Shown: positions 1-11,235 of the stretch, one piece after another
Numbering within the stretch: the first letter of the stretch is position 1
How the letters are laid out: the number at the start of each line of letters is the position of its first letter
DNA from: Picochlorum sp. 'celeri'
Lineage: Eukaryota; Chlorophyta; Trebouxiophyceae
Length of the DNA stretch: 64,000 nt
Direction: 5' to 3'
Assembly (NCBI GenBank): GCA_010909725.1
Contig: JAACMV010000019.1
Span: forward strand, 682,001 to 746,000
The notes under the pieces: model-generated
What the model saw: only the letters and a program-made list of their open reading frames with translations
Told to the model about the DNA's origin: nothing
Database searches by the model: none
Program-made: the position numbers and the translations under genes

Positions 1-84
1 TTCAAACTTCCTGAGATGCTCGCCAAAAGAGCGGGCAATCCTTTGATGGAGTGCGATGAGCGCTGTGTTGGTTGTTTTAAATGA
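1..84 (+). CDS. possible 3' end of a gene cut by the window edge
   Basis: Frame 1 is open from the first base to a TGA at 82-84 and gives 27 residues ending ECDERCVGCFK. Nothing in it identifies a family. It may be the last exon of a gene that starts outside the window, or chance. It is followed by AT-rich sequence before the transposase gene. Confidence 0.25.
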   Translation, partial: FKLPEMLAKRAGNPLMECDERCVGCFK

Positions 85-139
85 ATAATTATATATTCAG
101 ATGATATCTTGATTAGCCAAGGGAGAATAGGACAAGGAG

Positions 140-3100
140 ATGCGATACCGGAACGAAGTTGGGGCCCTTCGGCAACGTTTCAACAGAGAACTCCAGGATA
201 ATGACGGGAAATGCCCCAAATGCCAGAAAAATCTATCCAATATGTCAGATAGAACTGTAATTAATCATGCGGATGGAAAATGTTTGAAGCGTTCGTTTGA
301 TGGGGCCATGGGAGACGAGGTTGACCCTGAAGAGTTTGAACCAGTCTTAGGTGCCGACAACAGCTTACAGACGATTCCTGTCAATCTACAGGATGAAAAT
401 CTACCTGAAAACGATATGGAAACGCAGTCAAATGGCATTGAGGATGAGGATGACCCGACGCCAGCCTTGGAGAGCTGGGAAGCAGATTTCCTGGATGCAT
501 CAAAAGAGGTCCAAACCAAGGGGCTGGTGAGGCAGACAGCCGCCCAAGTCAGAGAATACCTGAGAATGCCATTATACGGTACAACTGTTGGGAACATTGT
601 CCATCGAGTTTCCAGTGCGAAAATGAATCTGCAGGCGAAGAACGAAGTTTTGCAAATACTGAAATCTGCCTTACCACACAGCAAAAGAAGATTGATTCCA
701 AACTCCATGCACATCGTCAGAAGGGCCCTAAAAGTAAAGGATGTAGCATCTGTCGAAATACATCTGTGTTCATCATGTTGGGGACATGCGTGGAAGCCCT
801 GTAGACGAGAAGACTGGCCTCTCCATGGTAATGACTGCACATGCAATGAGTGCACATGCCCAGTATGTAGGAAAGGCAAAAGGTTCTCACAGGCACAGAA
901 TACATGGAGCCCATCGTATGTACGTCATTATTGGTGTTTCATAGCAAGTCATATCAAGTTACATGAATTCACATGTCTCGCAATTTTGTTGCACAGGTAT
1001 GTTACTACCTTGGCCTCGAGCACCAAATAAAAACCTTGTTTCAAATGGAAGACTTTCGAAAATCGCTATATAGTGACCATTCATATGATATAAAAGGTAG
1101 CTGGAGAAATTCATGGCACGCGAGATGGATCAATGGTCAAACTGGTGGTGCAGCAAATGAGTCAAACACCATTCCCATCCCAGATGCCCCAGGGGAAGCA
1201 TTTCAGCAACACAATAGCATTTACAGTATTCATTTCGATTGGGTACAGATTCGGACGAGCAAAAAGAAATCTCATAGTGTCGGGCTGATGATTTTAAGGA
1301 ATGATAGCGTGGAAGAGGAAGATTTAAACACTGATCGGTGGGCAATGCCAATTATGGTGATGCCTGGCCCAAAGGAGCCAGGGTCCCTGAAGATGCACTG
1401 GAAGATCCTTGGCGACGAATTCAGCCGCTATGAGAATAATGGCATTGCCATTCGCTTTATGGAGAACAATGAGGTCGTAGACATAGTTCACAAGCCCTTT
1501 ATAGCCCGATTCATTTGTGATGCAGCAGCACGTCCAAAAATCCTTTCCCACAGAGGAGCTATGGCAACCTGTCCTTGCCCATGGTGTGATTTCCGTAGTT
1601 CTGGCAATGGCAGAGTTTATGGATATTGTGATCCAGTTGAGTATAAAGCATATGATCTCGTGGAAATGTTGGCTTATGCTGGAACAGGCGAGTTCCAAAC
1701 TGAGAACACCAAGAGCATTCAAATCGGTGTGACAGACCCAGCGCAATACAAGCACGATGAAGCGACATTGCGACAAATTCATGACATTTTGGAAGAAGCT
1801 AATCAAAGACACCAAGACGGATCTTTGTCGAAATTGCGAGTGGCTCAAATTCAAAAGGAAACAGGATATTCGGACAAGAGTGACATCATCTGGAGGTCAG
1901 ACTTGAAAGCCATTCACCCCATTCATGCTGTACAGGTACCAATCTTTCATTGTTTAATTCTTGGGCTAGTTTCAGACTTCTTAAAACATATATTTGTTGA
2001 GCTGAATCCGGATAATCCTGCGTGGGAAATCCTCAAACCTGACCCAGAGGGTGTGAAGAAGATCAGATCAGCACCTGAGGGAATAACCATGAACTGTGAT
2101 CAGTCAGACAGGTGTATCAATACAGAATTGTGGAGCGGGTTCCTCATCAGCAGTTTGCTCACATTTTTGGAGGTGTACTCGTGTTATTTATTCAATGAGG
2201 AGGTGTGTGGATTCAAGACCCTGTCCACCACTGCTGCCCAAGCCTGGGGACTTCTCAGAAAAAGTGTCCTCTATTTCATCAGAGATGAGGAGACGATGTT
2301 CGATAACTGGGAAGAAAGTCGAATGAAGGCATTGTGCAATCTAGTAGAATATGCGAAAATGTGCCAGATGTATATGCCATCCCTGTGCACACAGAACCTG
2401 CATGTGGCAGTATGTAGGCTGGCAGAACAAGAACAGTATTGTGGCCGTCCAAACATATGTCATGACTTGTACATGGAACGAAATATCAGGGTAATTAAAG
2501 AATTTGAGAAGAGTTATCGGCACAATCACGAAAGATCGTTCGTCAAGCGTGTCCTGGAAAAATCAGTCACTCCGTGGTTATCAGAGCACATGCAGGATGC
2601 CTTGTCCCAGGATCCAAAACCTTCTGACAGTGCAACAGACTCGCCATCTAGCGAGGACATGACACATATGATGGGCAAAGGAACTACTTGTGAGTCTTCA
2701 CTGGAGGCAAGTACGCTGATTCATCATTGCGCGGAGGCTTGTGATCCAGATCAAATTGCAGTCACAGACGTGAGCAACTGGACCGTCTACAACCACACTT
2801 CGTGCTTGCTACATCGTTTCAACCGATACGAGATCGTAAAATCGATGGAATGCAATAAAGAAACTCAGAGATTTTCCAAAATTGTGGTGGTCATGTACGG
2901 CGGCGAGAGAAGGCTCGCTCTGGTGAGGAAATTGCTGAGGGTAGCACTCCATGGTGAGACTCTGGCAAGAAGTGCCCTGATTGACATCTTCCATCGCGCT
3001 CCGGCAATACACAGCGAATGCTTCGGAAGTGTATATCAGTATAGGAAGCATTTTGAAAATAATGCGCTTCTAGGGCCTTGTGATTTCATCCCAAAGGATT

Positions 3101-3267
3101 TTGAAGAGACAAGATGTGTGGTTGGTCTTGAACAGATTCTTACAAAAGTCTCCCTGTATGTGAGACAAGAAGACCGTGTTCAGGCACACGGGGGGGCTTC
3201 AGAAGGCTTCTATTGGGTATACTGTGCAACCTCCCGATCAAAATCGGGAAATAAGCCGAGAAGGTAA
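140..3267 (+). CDS. TNP2/CACTA-like transposase (Transposase_21 type), two exons
   Basis: Two open frames overlap near 973-1030. An intron of 77 bp (920-996, GTACGT..GCACAG, phase 0) joins them as exons 140-919 and 997-3267, giving about 1016 residues. An alternative donor at 863 (GTATGT) also keeps frame. The joined protein follows the order of TNP2-type transposases: an N-terminal Cys/His cluster (CPKCQKN near residue 25), a segment starting LIPNSMHIVRRAL, a second Cys-rich cluster ending CPVCRKGKRF, then YYLGLEHQIKTLFQ and a catalytic core containing HRGAMATCPCPWCDF and, later, HPIHAVQVPIFHCLILGL. A further conserved-looking block (CHDLYMERNIRVIKEFEKSY) follows. The family moves DNA by cut and paste. 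I saw no terminal inverted repeats or target duplications, so element ends are not defined. The frames are intact, suggesting recent activity or domestication. Confidence 0.65.
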
Positions 3268-3573
3268 GCAGCAGCACCCTTTTGCCCATACAGGCAGACT
3301 TGACTGGGGCAAGTCCCAAAGTTTGGCGTTTCCACGACTCACGCCGAAAGTCTAGGAATCGTCATGAATTAGTTTGTATTGTAATATTGAATAGATCCGC
3401 GCCATCAATGGCGCATTCCCACCATGACAGGGCAAGCTGCGAGCTAACGAAGAGGGCCCACGTGGGACATTGAAGAGAGTCCAAATTTCGGAATGTTTTT
3501 CCTGCATTATTTTTCATTCCCAGTCATTCAAATATACTCATATACAATATTTATGTGATATGAAGTGGCGCGA
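3268..3573. other. spacer between transposase and LINE remnant
   Basis: No convincing gene. The stretch probably contains the 3' part of the transposon and the breakpoint of the truncated retrotransposon. No terminal repeat was recognised. Confidence 0.3.
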
Positions 3574-3963
3574 TCAATTTATTAGGTGGCCTGCATTGAA
3601 TTTTCCCCTCGCCCATTGAATTTCGTGCGCCTGGTGAAGTGAGAGGATATGACTAGACCTGGAGTGGGAGAGCTTCCTGCATGAGAGAATGACCTTAGTT
3701 GAAAAGAGTGACTCTTTGATCCAGATGGCTACTCCTCCTTGTGGGCGTTTATTTTTCCGTTTGGCAGGGCCCCAGTACGTGCGCCAACCTTGAGACTGTA
3801 AGGTAGAATTGTATGTCTGCGTCATCCCTAGAGTCAAATGTGTTTCCTGTAGTAAGATGAGATCATATTGTGTAAAGATTTGCCTAAGCTGTAAGAATTT
3901 TTGTTTTGAGAGACCGTTGATATTTTGTGAGTAAATTCTAATTCCTGTAATTTGCTGCATCAT
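3574..3963 (-). pseudogene. truncated LINE ORF2 endonuclease domain
   Basis: From the ATG at 3963 the frame reads MMQQITGIRIYSQNINGLS, then YDLILLQETHL and GGVAIWIKESL. These match the first blocks of the LINE endonuclease/exonuclease/phosphatase fold: the Asn of the first strand, the catalytic Glu of QET, and the strand after it. The later Tyr, Asp-x-Asn, and Ser-Asp-His blocks are absent, because the frame ends after about 130 residues in unrelated sequence. It cannot be an active nuclease. The frame is also open upstream to 3993 through a TTG. Confidence 0.65.
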
Positions 3964-3998
3964 AGTAAATATTGTGAGAGGTAAGACTGGCAATTGTG

Positions 3999-5024
3999 TT
4001 ATCTATTGGCAGGTTGCGCAGGCTCCTTATGGGGCGTTGAGATGCTAGGTTGTCCCTTCGAGGCATCCGCAGGCACTTTAGCACGTATTTTCCGTTTTCT
4101 GGCTGCGACTGTGGTCCAAGGGCTTTCCTGAATAACATCTTGCATAGGGCATTCACCTGGGGCCTCCTCATACTGGGGTTTGTCAAACTCAGTATAGTGA
4201 CTCCGCATTAATGCTTGCCTGTATCTCGTCCCGTCATGAATCGCTTGAGCATAGGCACGTTTGGCATAATCTGTTGTCTGGCGTGATGGCATGCGTCCTT
4301 GTGGTTTCCACAGCAGGGTCAATTTGATTGGTTTGTCTCCAAACATGAACTCTTTTTGGGTAAAGGTTTCCACTTTGTCAACCTGGAGCAGCGCTGTATA
4401 ATTGGTGGAGTGGTACTGTCGATGTCCTTTCTGACGTCTTGTTGAGGAAACTTCAGTGACTGGGAGTTCCAATTGCTGTAAAGCCAGCATGGTGTCATCC
4501 TCATCCAAAGGTTCTCCATCTTCAGCTTCGGCATGGACAATGAACTCATGGGTGCGAACTCGATTCTTCCAAATGATTTGGACTTCCTTCGATTCCTGAA
4601 TGGTCCATTCTGGGACATCCAGGGTAAACGTATCACGCGGTGCCATCGCATCCATGACAGGCAAATAACGTTCCCTGACGCAGAACTCTGCAATGAGCAC
4701 TGCAGTATGGTACGACTTCTTCTCCTGTGATTTGGAGGCCGGCATCGCTTTCATGTAATACCTTGGATAGCGTTGCGTATACATCGCTTTCTGGTCTCCC
4801 AATGCTTCCAGTTGGTCATAGAGGTAGTCCTCGACCGCTTCACTGAAATGGTCACGGAGGTCCATCATGACAATATTGTGGTCGGGATGGGTGTCCCATA
4901 AGTGAACTGGATTGGGAACTTCAATTTGAACTTCAAAAGGAACAAATTTTCCGTTGGGTTTGGCTGGGTCCGTGGGTTCGAACGCGGCAACTTGTTGAAG
5001 AACATGCTCCGAAATCTGAATCAT
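3999..5024 (-). CDS. LINE ORF1-like protein
   Basis: An intact 341-residue frame lies directly upstream of the endonuclease fragment on the same strand; its TAA is 35 bases before the ORF2 ATG. This spacing and order are typical of a two-ORF LINE, where ORF1 encodes the RNA-binding protein of the particle. The sequence itself has no CCHC knuckles that I can see and is rich in acidic and aromatic residues, with a basic tail (RKRKIRAKVP near residue 310). Its assignment rests on position and not on a recognised domain. A host gene is possible but less likely. Confidence 0.5.
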   Translation of the reverse strand: MIQISEHVLQQVAAFEPTDPAKPNGKFVPFEVQIEVPNPVHLWDTHPDHNIVMMDLRDHFSEAVEDYLYDQLEALGDQKAMYTQRYPRYYMKAMPASKSQEKKSYHTAVLIAEFCVRERYLPVMDAMAPRDTFTLDVPEWTIQESKEVQIIWKNRVRTHEFIVHAEAEDGEPLDEDDTMLALQQLELPVTEVSSTRRQKGHRQYHSTNYTALLQVDKVETFTQKEFMFGDKPIKLTLLWKPQGRMPSRQTTDYAKRAYAQAIHDGTRYRQALMRSHYTEFDKPQYEEAPGECPMQDVIQESPWTTVAARKRKIRAKVPADASKGQPSISTPHKEPAQPANR

Positions 5025-5325
5025 CTTGATTGTCTCAGTGATTCGCCTTGGTTGGTTGGTTGATTTTTATATGATTTTATATTTTTTTTATATATGCATT
5101 ATAAAATGCAGCAATGTTGAGCTATTGTCTCGGTCTTGGCTGAGCAATGGGAATGCATTGTCTGTGGATGCAGAACCGCTCGTCGTACGCGACCCACCGA
5201 TGGTGGTCATGAATCTCCCATGGCCAACAATGGGAGGCTATGAATCTGTGTGGTCTTTAGAGACCTGATGAATACACAAAAAGGGAATTGGAGTTGCGAT
5301 TTTGTTCGTCGACAATATGCAATGC
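5025..5325. other. spacer upstream of LINE ORF1 and downstream of the adenylyl cyclase
   Basis: AT-rich near 5060-5105, no convincing coding sequence. It likely holds the LINE 5' end and the 3' UTR of the cyclase. A short repeat-like pair of CCCATGG/CCATTG-type words near 5215-5235 was seen but not interpreted. Confidence 0.25.
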
Positions 5326-8300
5326 TTACATGTCAGTATAATTCAGAGATGGTCGCGAGGTCATGATTGGGTGTGCTGCAGAGTCAAGAGAAAATACTGC
5401 ATTTGTTTGCTGCTGCGCAGAGGCTGCTAATTTGGCCACACGCGCTTTCACACCGCGAATTTTCGATATTCTTTTCTGAGACGTTGATCTGGAAGAAATA
5501 AAGCTGCAATATTTAGAGACATAGTCGATGCTTGAAGGGCCCCAAGGCCCTGACGATTCAAAAATGTAGGTGAGGACCTGCACAATGTATGTCCTTTCCT
5601 GTTCAATCTCATCAGCCACAGTCTTGCCTTGAGATGGAAGGAATGATGTGGTCATGCCTACCAGTTCAGGTATTGTTTCATATTGATCTTCGCCATCATC
5701 GATGATCACCCACTGTGGATTGCCGAGATTGGCCAAGCCTGTGATTGAGGATTGTTTTCTGTCTTCCTTATGCCGTCCCAAGGCAAGCATGGATGCCACC
5801 AACTTTGCCGGCTTGGGGAAGACTTTTGGATGCGAATTGTTTGCAATTTCTGTATAATTCCATGGCAAAGGGTCTCCGAGTAGTGTGATGGCTTTCAGGC
5901 AGTGGAGAGCAGCCTCTTCTGCATCAAAATATTCCTTCATCACCTTGCAGGCAGCAAGAGACCGTTCCCATGCTGCAATCCTCCACCGAGGGACAGGTTT
6001 GATCTCTGCGTGTACACTAGATTCGGTCAGAGATATGGCTAAACTGATAGCAGAGGTGAGGCTTTCTTCGGCGAGAGCGTAATTTCCCTTGTCCAATTGC
6101 ACACAGGCACAATCTTCAAATGCTGCAATGGCTCTTAGTGCCCTCCTCCATAAAATGCCTTCGCAAGCTCGACAAGATTCTCTCCAATACCACCCGATCA
6201 GATCAAATCGCAACTCTCCATCGTAATACATTTGCTCGAATACCATGGCAAGACGAGCTCTCAGATCTCTCTTTGTGGAGGTGGGAATCATGTCAAGATA
6301 TGACTGGCGAAGAACAGGGTTTTTAGTCTCCCAATATTTGGATCCATCGTCACCTTCATGCTTGATCAAGTATCCAACGTATTCCAGTACTTCCAGCGTA
6401 TGACGAACTTGTTCCTCTGTCAGATCTGTGCAGTATTTAATGAGAATTTGTTCGGGCACAACATTTCCCATGATCAAAAAATGCACGCCAACATATCTCC
6501 CTTCTGGAGTCATCAAATCGAATTGGGCTTGGGACCTCGACCACATCGGCGAAAAGGTCCGTATCTGGTACAAACGTAATGAAGACAGAGAGCCAACTGG
6601 CGTCTCATGTTCTGTTCGCTTCTGGTGATGCAGGTAGAGGAAAATACAGAGCAATTTCATGCAGTCTGGATGCCCAGCCAATACAGAATGTAAAAACTGG
6701 CCATCAATTCTCAACCCAGGAAATGCTTTAGCGATGAACTGACACACTTCAACCTCTGATAAATCTCGCATGACCAGGGTTGTTACTGAATCATCCAGAA
6801 CAATAGAAAAAAAGTCCTGTAACAGTGGAGACTGTATGCTTTCAATTGGCGCATTGTGCATGTAATAATTGAACCCAATAAATTCTTCGGCGGGTTCTTT
6901 TTCAGATGATGGGCTATCAGCATCCTCCATCCAATTCGTTCCATTCAGAAATATGAATTGGGACCATCTCAGAGAGAGTATGAAGAGCACAGGCAAGCCT
7001 CTGTGCAAGAGTTTTCTTGCCAGCCTCCAAATCACTGGAGGTGCAAGCTCAATATTATCGATAAACAGAATGAAAGACCCTTCTGACTCAACATAATTCT
7101 GTACAATGGTCATCAAAAATTCTGAAACAATGTCAATTTGCTCCATTGACTTCAATCCACTTAATGTTTTCTCATCAAATCTTCCTTGGGAAATAGCAAG
7201 ACTTAACAAAGCAGGTAGGTTTTCAATTGATTTGCTGTCATCTTGCATCTGCAATGATTCAAAGATCATGCTCTGAAATGCATCAATGTCTTCAGCATGC
7301 AGTTTTTCAAATTTGTTGAGTCCACCAGAAATCTTTGATGGTATTGATATGCCATTGATCATATCCTGAAAACTTTTCCAGATGCTTTCTTTCATACAGA
7401 GGGATTTGATTGTCAAATTTTCAACATCCTTGTACTGACCACTCTGAAAGATGTGATTGAATAGTGCTGTTTTCCCAACACCAGAAAACCCAGTAATATT
7501 GATGAATGAGCCGATTCCTTGGCGAAGCAGTTCAACATGGCTCAGAATCTTTTTAATATATGTGTCTCGTCCTGCATCATTGGACGATGAATCACGTGCA
7601 TCGGACATGGGCAGTTATCTCAACCATTTGCAAACCAAGAACGCACCGACAAATATAGCATCAAGCCTTTGAAGAAAATGTTTATAGGGTGTTTCAGATG
7701 TTGGATCATCCTCGGACAGCCTCTCTGCCACACCTTTCTCAACAGAAAACACATTCTTGTACTCCAGAAACCCTTTGATCGGTATAGAATGCAACGCTTG
7801 GAAATTAAATTCCCCTGATGAACACATGGACTGTGTTTCCTCATCACAAACGATGGAATAATCACTCTTTATGGCAAAAACCATGAGCCTTGCAGCCAAA
7901 TTGACCGTATCCCCAAAGACAGAATATTCACAGCGAAGATCTGAACCAATTGATGTGCACAGAACATAGCCGGTTGTAATGCCGACTTTTGCACGAAAAC
8001 CTTTGTTTTCCAAATCTTCAAGTATTTCAAAAGCCGATAGTACAGCAACTTCCGCAGGAGAATCTCTCGCATGTTTTGAGTGACCTGGAAGACCAAACCC
8101 TCCAATCAATGCAAAGCCTTTTTCATCATTTCTCATCTGCAACACTGCACTGCCATTCCTTGCCAGGTGCTTCTGAACAATTGTAAAGACATTTTGCACT
8201 GATTCTAATGTAGTAAACAAGTTCAGGGATGGAAATCCAAAAAAAAGAATGCTGCAGATCCTCGACCCAGTCATCCCAAGGCCACTTTGGTCATCACTCG

Positions 8301-10048
8301 TCATATTCTTGATAGGCGTTGGGATGTGTGCAACTAACGCATTCAATGCCTGTTGACAAGACTCCTCACTCATTTGCTCTAGAAAAGATTCCTCTTCATC
8401 TAAATCAGGATCTGAGAACATAGCAGATGTCGTCACCATTGAGCTTGGCCTAACAGCAAGAACATGCAGCATGCCTCTACGAGAAACATGCTTCCCAAAT
8501 ATCTTGCCATGTAATAAAGATGCCGTCCTCGGAGCTATCAACGTTTGATTGGGTCTAATAATTTGATCCATCTCAGCAAATTCCCTCATCGGCCCACTCG
8601 AAGAAGGCGTGCTGCCTTGTAGTGTTCCTTTATCCACCATGACCACCTCAGACACCGATTCCATCTTGTCCTGAAAGTTTCCTCCAACCCGGTAAAATTC
8701 GACATCGCCGCACGAAACCATACCCTGTGGACACATCCATTGAGATCTCATAAAGTTTTGTAGAAAAAAATAAAAAGGAAGGATGAAAAAGGCGACGCAC
8801 CTTCAAATACACGAGCTGATTAATGGAAGACAATTCTTCTTGCAACACATACTCCTCCCCTTTATACAACATCTCCAACACGCTGTCCTTCTTCTCCATT
8901 GGCTGCTGTGAGTGATACACACCACTCAATCGAGTGATAATCTCCAATGTTCTAGATTGGGCATCGCGCAGCACTTGGCCGACATACCTCAAATCCAAAC
9001 GAACTGGCCCATCACTGCCTTGCACTGCTTGATGTCCTTTTGGACTTTCCATCATCACATCAGGAAGCCACACACCCTTCCTGAGCGGTATATCCAGCTG
9101 ATCAAACCACAGACCCTTTCTCCCAAAAGCTTTCTGAATTCGCTCCAAACTATGCTGTACCCTTGACTCGATCCCATCGTCCCCATCACCATCCACTGAT
9201 GAGTCAGGTTCGCATGTCACAACCGCTTCAGCCTGTGCTTCCATCTCAAGGCGTTCATTCAGTTGAACACCGACCATTTCCTCCTCATCCACCATTTCAA
9301 CATTTCCATGGCGTGTAATTTTCACGCACCCTGCACGCACATTATTATTATTATTAGTCCATCACAAATGGACTCACAGCAATGTTGACAAAAACTTACC
9401 ATATTTCTGAATAATACTTTGAATACAATACACAGACCGATAACAGACATCTTCTTTCATTGTAGCAGATTTTTTCTCATCTTCCGTGGGTAAAAAAACA
9501 ACAATCATGGCATCTCCAGCAAAATGAAGCACATCACCTCCATAGAAAGCCACCATCTCCAGTACCTTGGCAAAGTACGAATTCATAAACCTGTGCAACA
9601 CATCTTCACCAAGCGTCCCAGCGCGACTAGCTTTCGTCGTCAGCGTCGTAAACCCAGTAACATCGATGATAGCTACCGCAGCAAAACTCTCCGCAGACAT
9701 TGGAGCTGTCTCAAAAGTATCCACTACAGTGGGCCTCCCTGCAGGCCCTCCGTTCCCACTCGCTGCATTCTCGTCAGCTCCAAAATCATCATTATTTTTC
9801 TTCTGTTTACTGTTTGTTTCTTCCTTACAATCATCTGTGGTGTTTCTGAGCTTAGGAAACAAAGCAAGCGAGCCTTCCATTCCCAAAATTGAACGCCGCA
9901 CAAATCTGGGCAGGTACTTGGCATAGTACGACCATAGATATATGCAATACTCCTTTGAATACTCAGAATCCACAGAAGAAAATCTCCCAGGCCCTCCAAG
10001 CCCTTTGCGGACACTTGGAGGAGATTCTGACGTATGTATTATAACCAT
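5326..10048 (-). CDS. soluble-type adenylyl cyclase (ADCY10-like), four exons
   Basis: Exons (minus) 9400-10048, 8801-9330, 7647-8724 and 5326-7571 join in frame to about 1500 residues; donors are GTAAGT, GTGCGT and GTGCGT. The start is the ATG at 10048 in the context ACCATGG; an upstream in-frame ATG at 10063 also exists. Domain order is that of soluble adenylyl cyclase: a first class III cyclase domain (AIIDVTGFTTLT with the metal Asp, GGDVLHFAGDAMIVVF with the second Asp), a second cyclase domain (EYSVFGDTVNLAARLM, keeping the Asn and Arg that contact substrate), then, across the last intron, FVGRDTYIKKI and a P-loop ITGFSGVGKTALF of a STAND/AAA NTPase, followed by a long helical region. 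The second cyclase domain lacks the metal Asp, as usual for C2. It makes cAMP in cytosol or flagella and is typically bicarbonate responsive. Human sAC is about 1600 residues, so this is near full length. Confidence 0.85.
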
Positions 10049-10456
10049 GGTCGGGTTACACACATTCTATTCCGAATTCGAACGAATAGAATCCATCACA
10101 GACCGATCGCATAGTATCGTATATTCATACTTTTGTTTTTACATAAAGGGTTTACCAACTGCATTGCATGGACAATGCATGATGGCTGTTAATAACAACA
10201 ACCATTTTTCCCTCTCTTTTTTTTATTGTTTGTATTACGGAATTCGACATGGTTGCTCTTGGAAAACCCATGACATTCGCCATAATTATTTCGCTATAAT
10301 TTCCAAGGTACACCATGAGTGGATTATACGCATAGAGGCGTCCAGCTGTAGTTGTTGAAGGAGTTGCATTCCGTTCTTTGGACACTAATTGATTTCCATA
10401 CCATCTACAGCAGTAGTATCACCACGTTTTTTGAATTTTGGGATTCACAAGTAGTT
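10049..10456. promoter_or_regulatory. divergent upstream region of the cyclase and COX11
   Basis: About 400 bases lie between the cyclase ATG (minus) and the COX11 ATG (plus). A 9-bp inverted repeat (arms 10064-10072 and 10084-10092, 11-base loop with CGAATTCG inside) sits 16 bases before the cyclase start. No TATA box is evident. Confidence 0.4.
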
Positions 10457-11218
10457 ATGTCTAGAAATTTACACAGCATAGCATCCCGATATGGGCGACT
10501 CTTGCTGAGCCAGAGCCAGCAGACTGAAGGTGGCCTCATAGGACTCTCTTTCCGTGGGTCTCGGAATAACAGCAGGAATGCGTACGATTGCTGTAGCTCT
10601 TTATCCTATAGCACAGCTCGTAATGCAGCAGCACAGCGGCAGAAGCGAGTGACAGAGCAAGGGTTGTACTTGGTGACTGTGGTGGTGGGTATGGTTGGCT
10701 TGACATATGCCTCTGTGCCTCTGTATAGAATGTTTTGCCAGGCGACAGGGTTTGGAGGGACTATCAAAGAAGGCAAGACTGTAGAAGAGAAGCTCAAAGC
10801 GAGGAAAGAAGGGGGAGATGAGGATGTCGAAAAGGCAGCAGCAGCAAGGGAACTAACAGTAACATTTAATGCAGATGTTGCGGATGGCTTGGAATGGAAA
10901 TTCGCTCCGACGCAGCGATCTGTGAAAATTCATCCAGGTCAGAGTACGCTTGCATTTTATACGGTGGAAAACCAGAGTGATAAAGCCATCACAGGGGTAT
11001 CAACATATAATGTCGCACCACAGCAGGTGGGCCAGTATTTCAATAAAGTACAGTGTTTTTGCTTTGAAGAACAGCGATTGCGACCAGGAGAAAAGCTGGA
11101 TATGCCCGTGTTTTTCTATATTGATCCAGAATATGCGACAGATACCCGTGTGGATCATATTAATAACATCACCCTGAGCTATACATTTTTCAAAGTGGGA
11201 GAGGATGATGACGAATGA
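10457..11218 (+). CDS. COX11: cytochrome c oxidase assembly protein COX11 (copper chaperone)
   Basis: The start chosen is the ATG at 10457, giving 253 residues; the frame is open further upstream only through a non-ATG codon. The N-terminus is rich in Ser, Arg and Ala without acidic residues, as in mitochondrial presequences. One membrane span (about residues 76-95, LVTVVVGMVGLTYASVPLY) is followed by PLYRMFCQATGFGG. The soluble domain carries the copper-binding CFCFEEQ near residue 200 and PVFFYIDPEY, both diagnostic of COX11. The protein delivers copper to the CuB site of cytochrome oxidase subunit 1 at the inner mitochondrial membrane. Single exon. Confidence 0.95.
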   Translation: MSRNLHSIASRYGRLLLSQSQQTEGGLIGLSFRGSRNNSRNAYDCCSSLSYSTARNAAAQRQKRVTEQGLYLVTVVVGMVGLTYASVPLYRMFCQATGFGGTIKEGKTVEEKLKARKEGGDEDVEKAAAARELTVTFNADVADGLEWKFAPTQRSVKIHPGQSTLAFYTVENQSDKAITGVSTYNVAPQQVGQYFNKVQCFCFEEQRLRPGEKLDMPVFFYIDPEYATDTRVDHINNITLSYTFFKVGEDDDE

Positions 11219-11235
11219 ATCAACATTACTTTGTA

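Larger units (their letters stand above)
3574..5024 (-). mobile_element. LINE-type non-LTR retrotransposon remnant, 5' part only
   Basis: On the minus strand an ORF1-like protein is followed after 35 bases by the start of an ORF2 with an apurinic-type endonuclease domain. The endonuclease stops after roughly its first half. The reverse transcriptase and 3' end are missing. LINE copies normally lose their 5' end, so this copy was probably cut by a later deletion or by insertion of another element on the 3' side. Confidence 0.65.

Noticed and set aside
265..879. Long antisense frames inside the transposase and other genes
   Set aside because: They lie wholly within well supported coding sequence in another frame and have no family resemblance.
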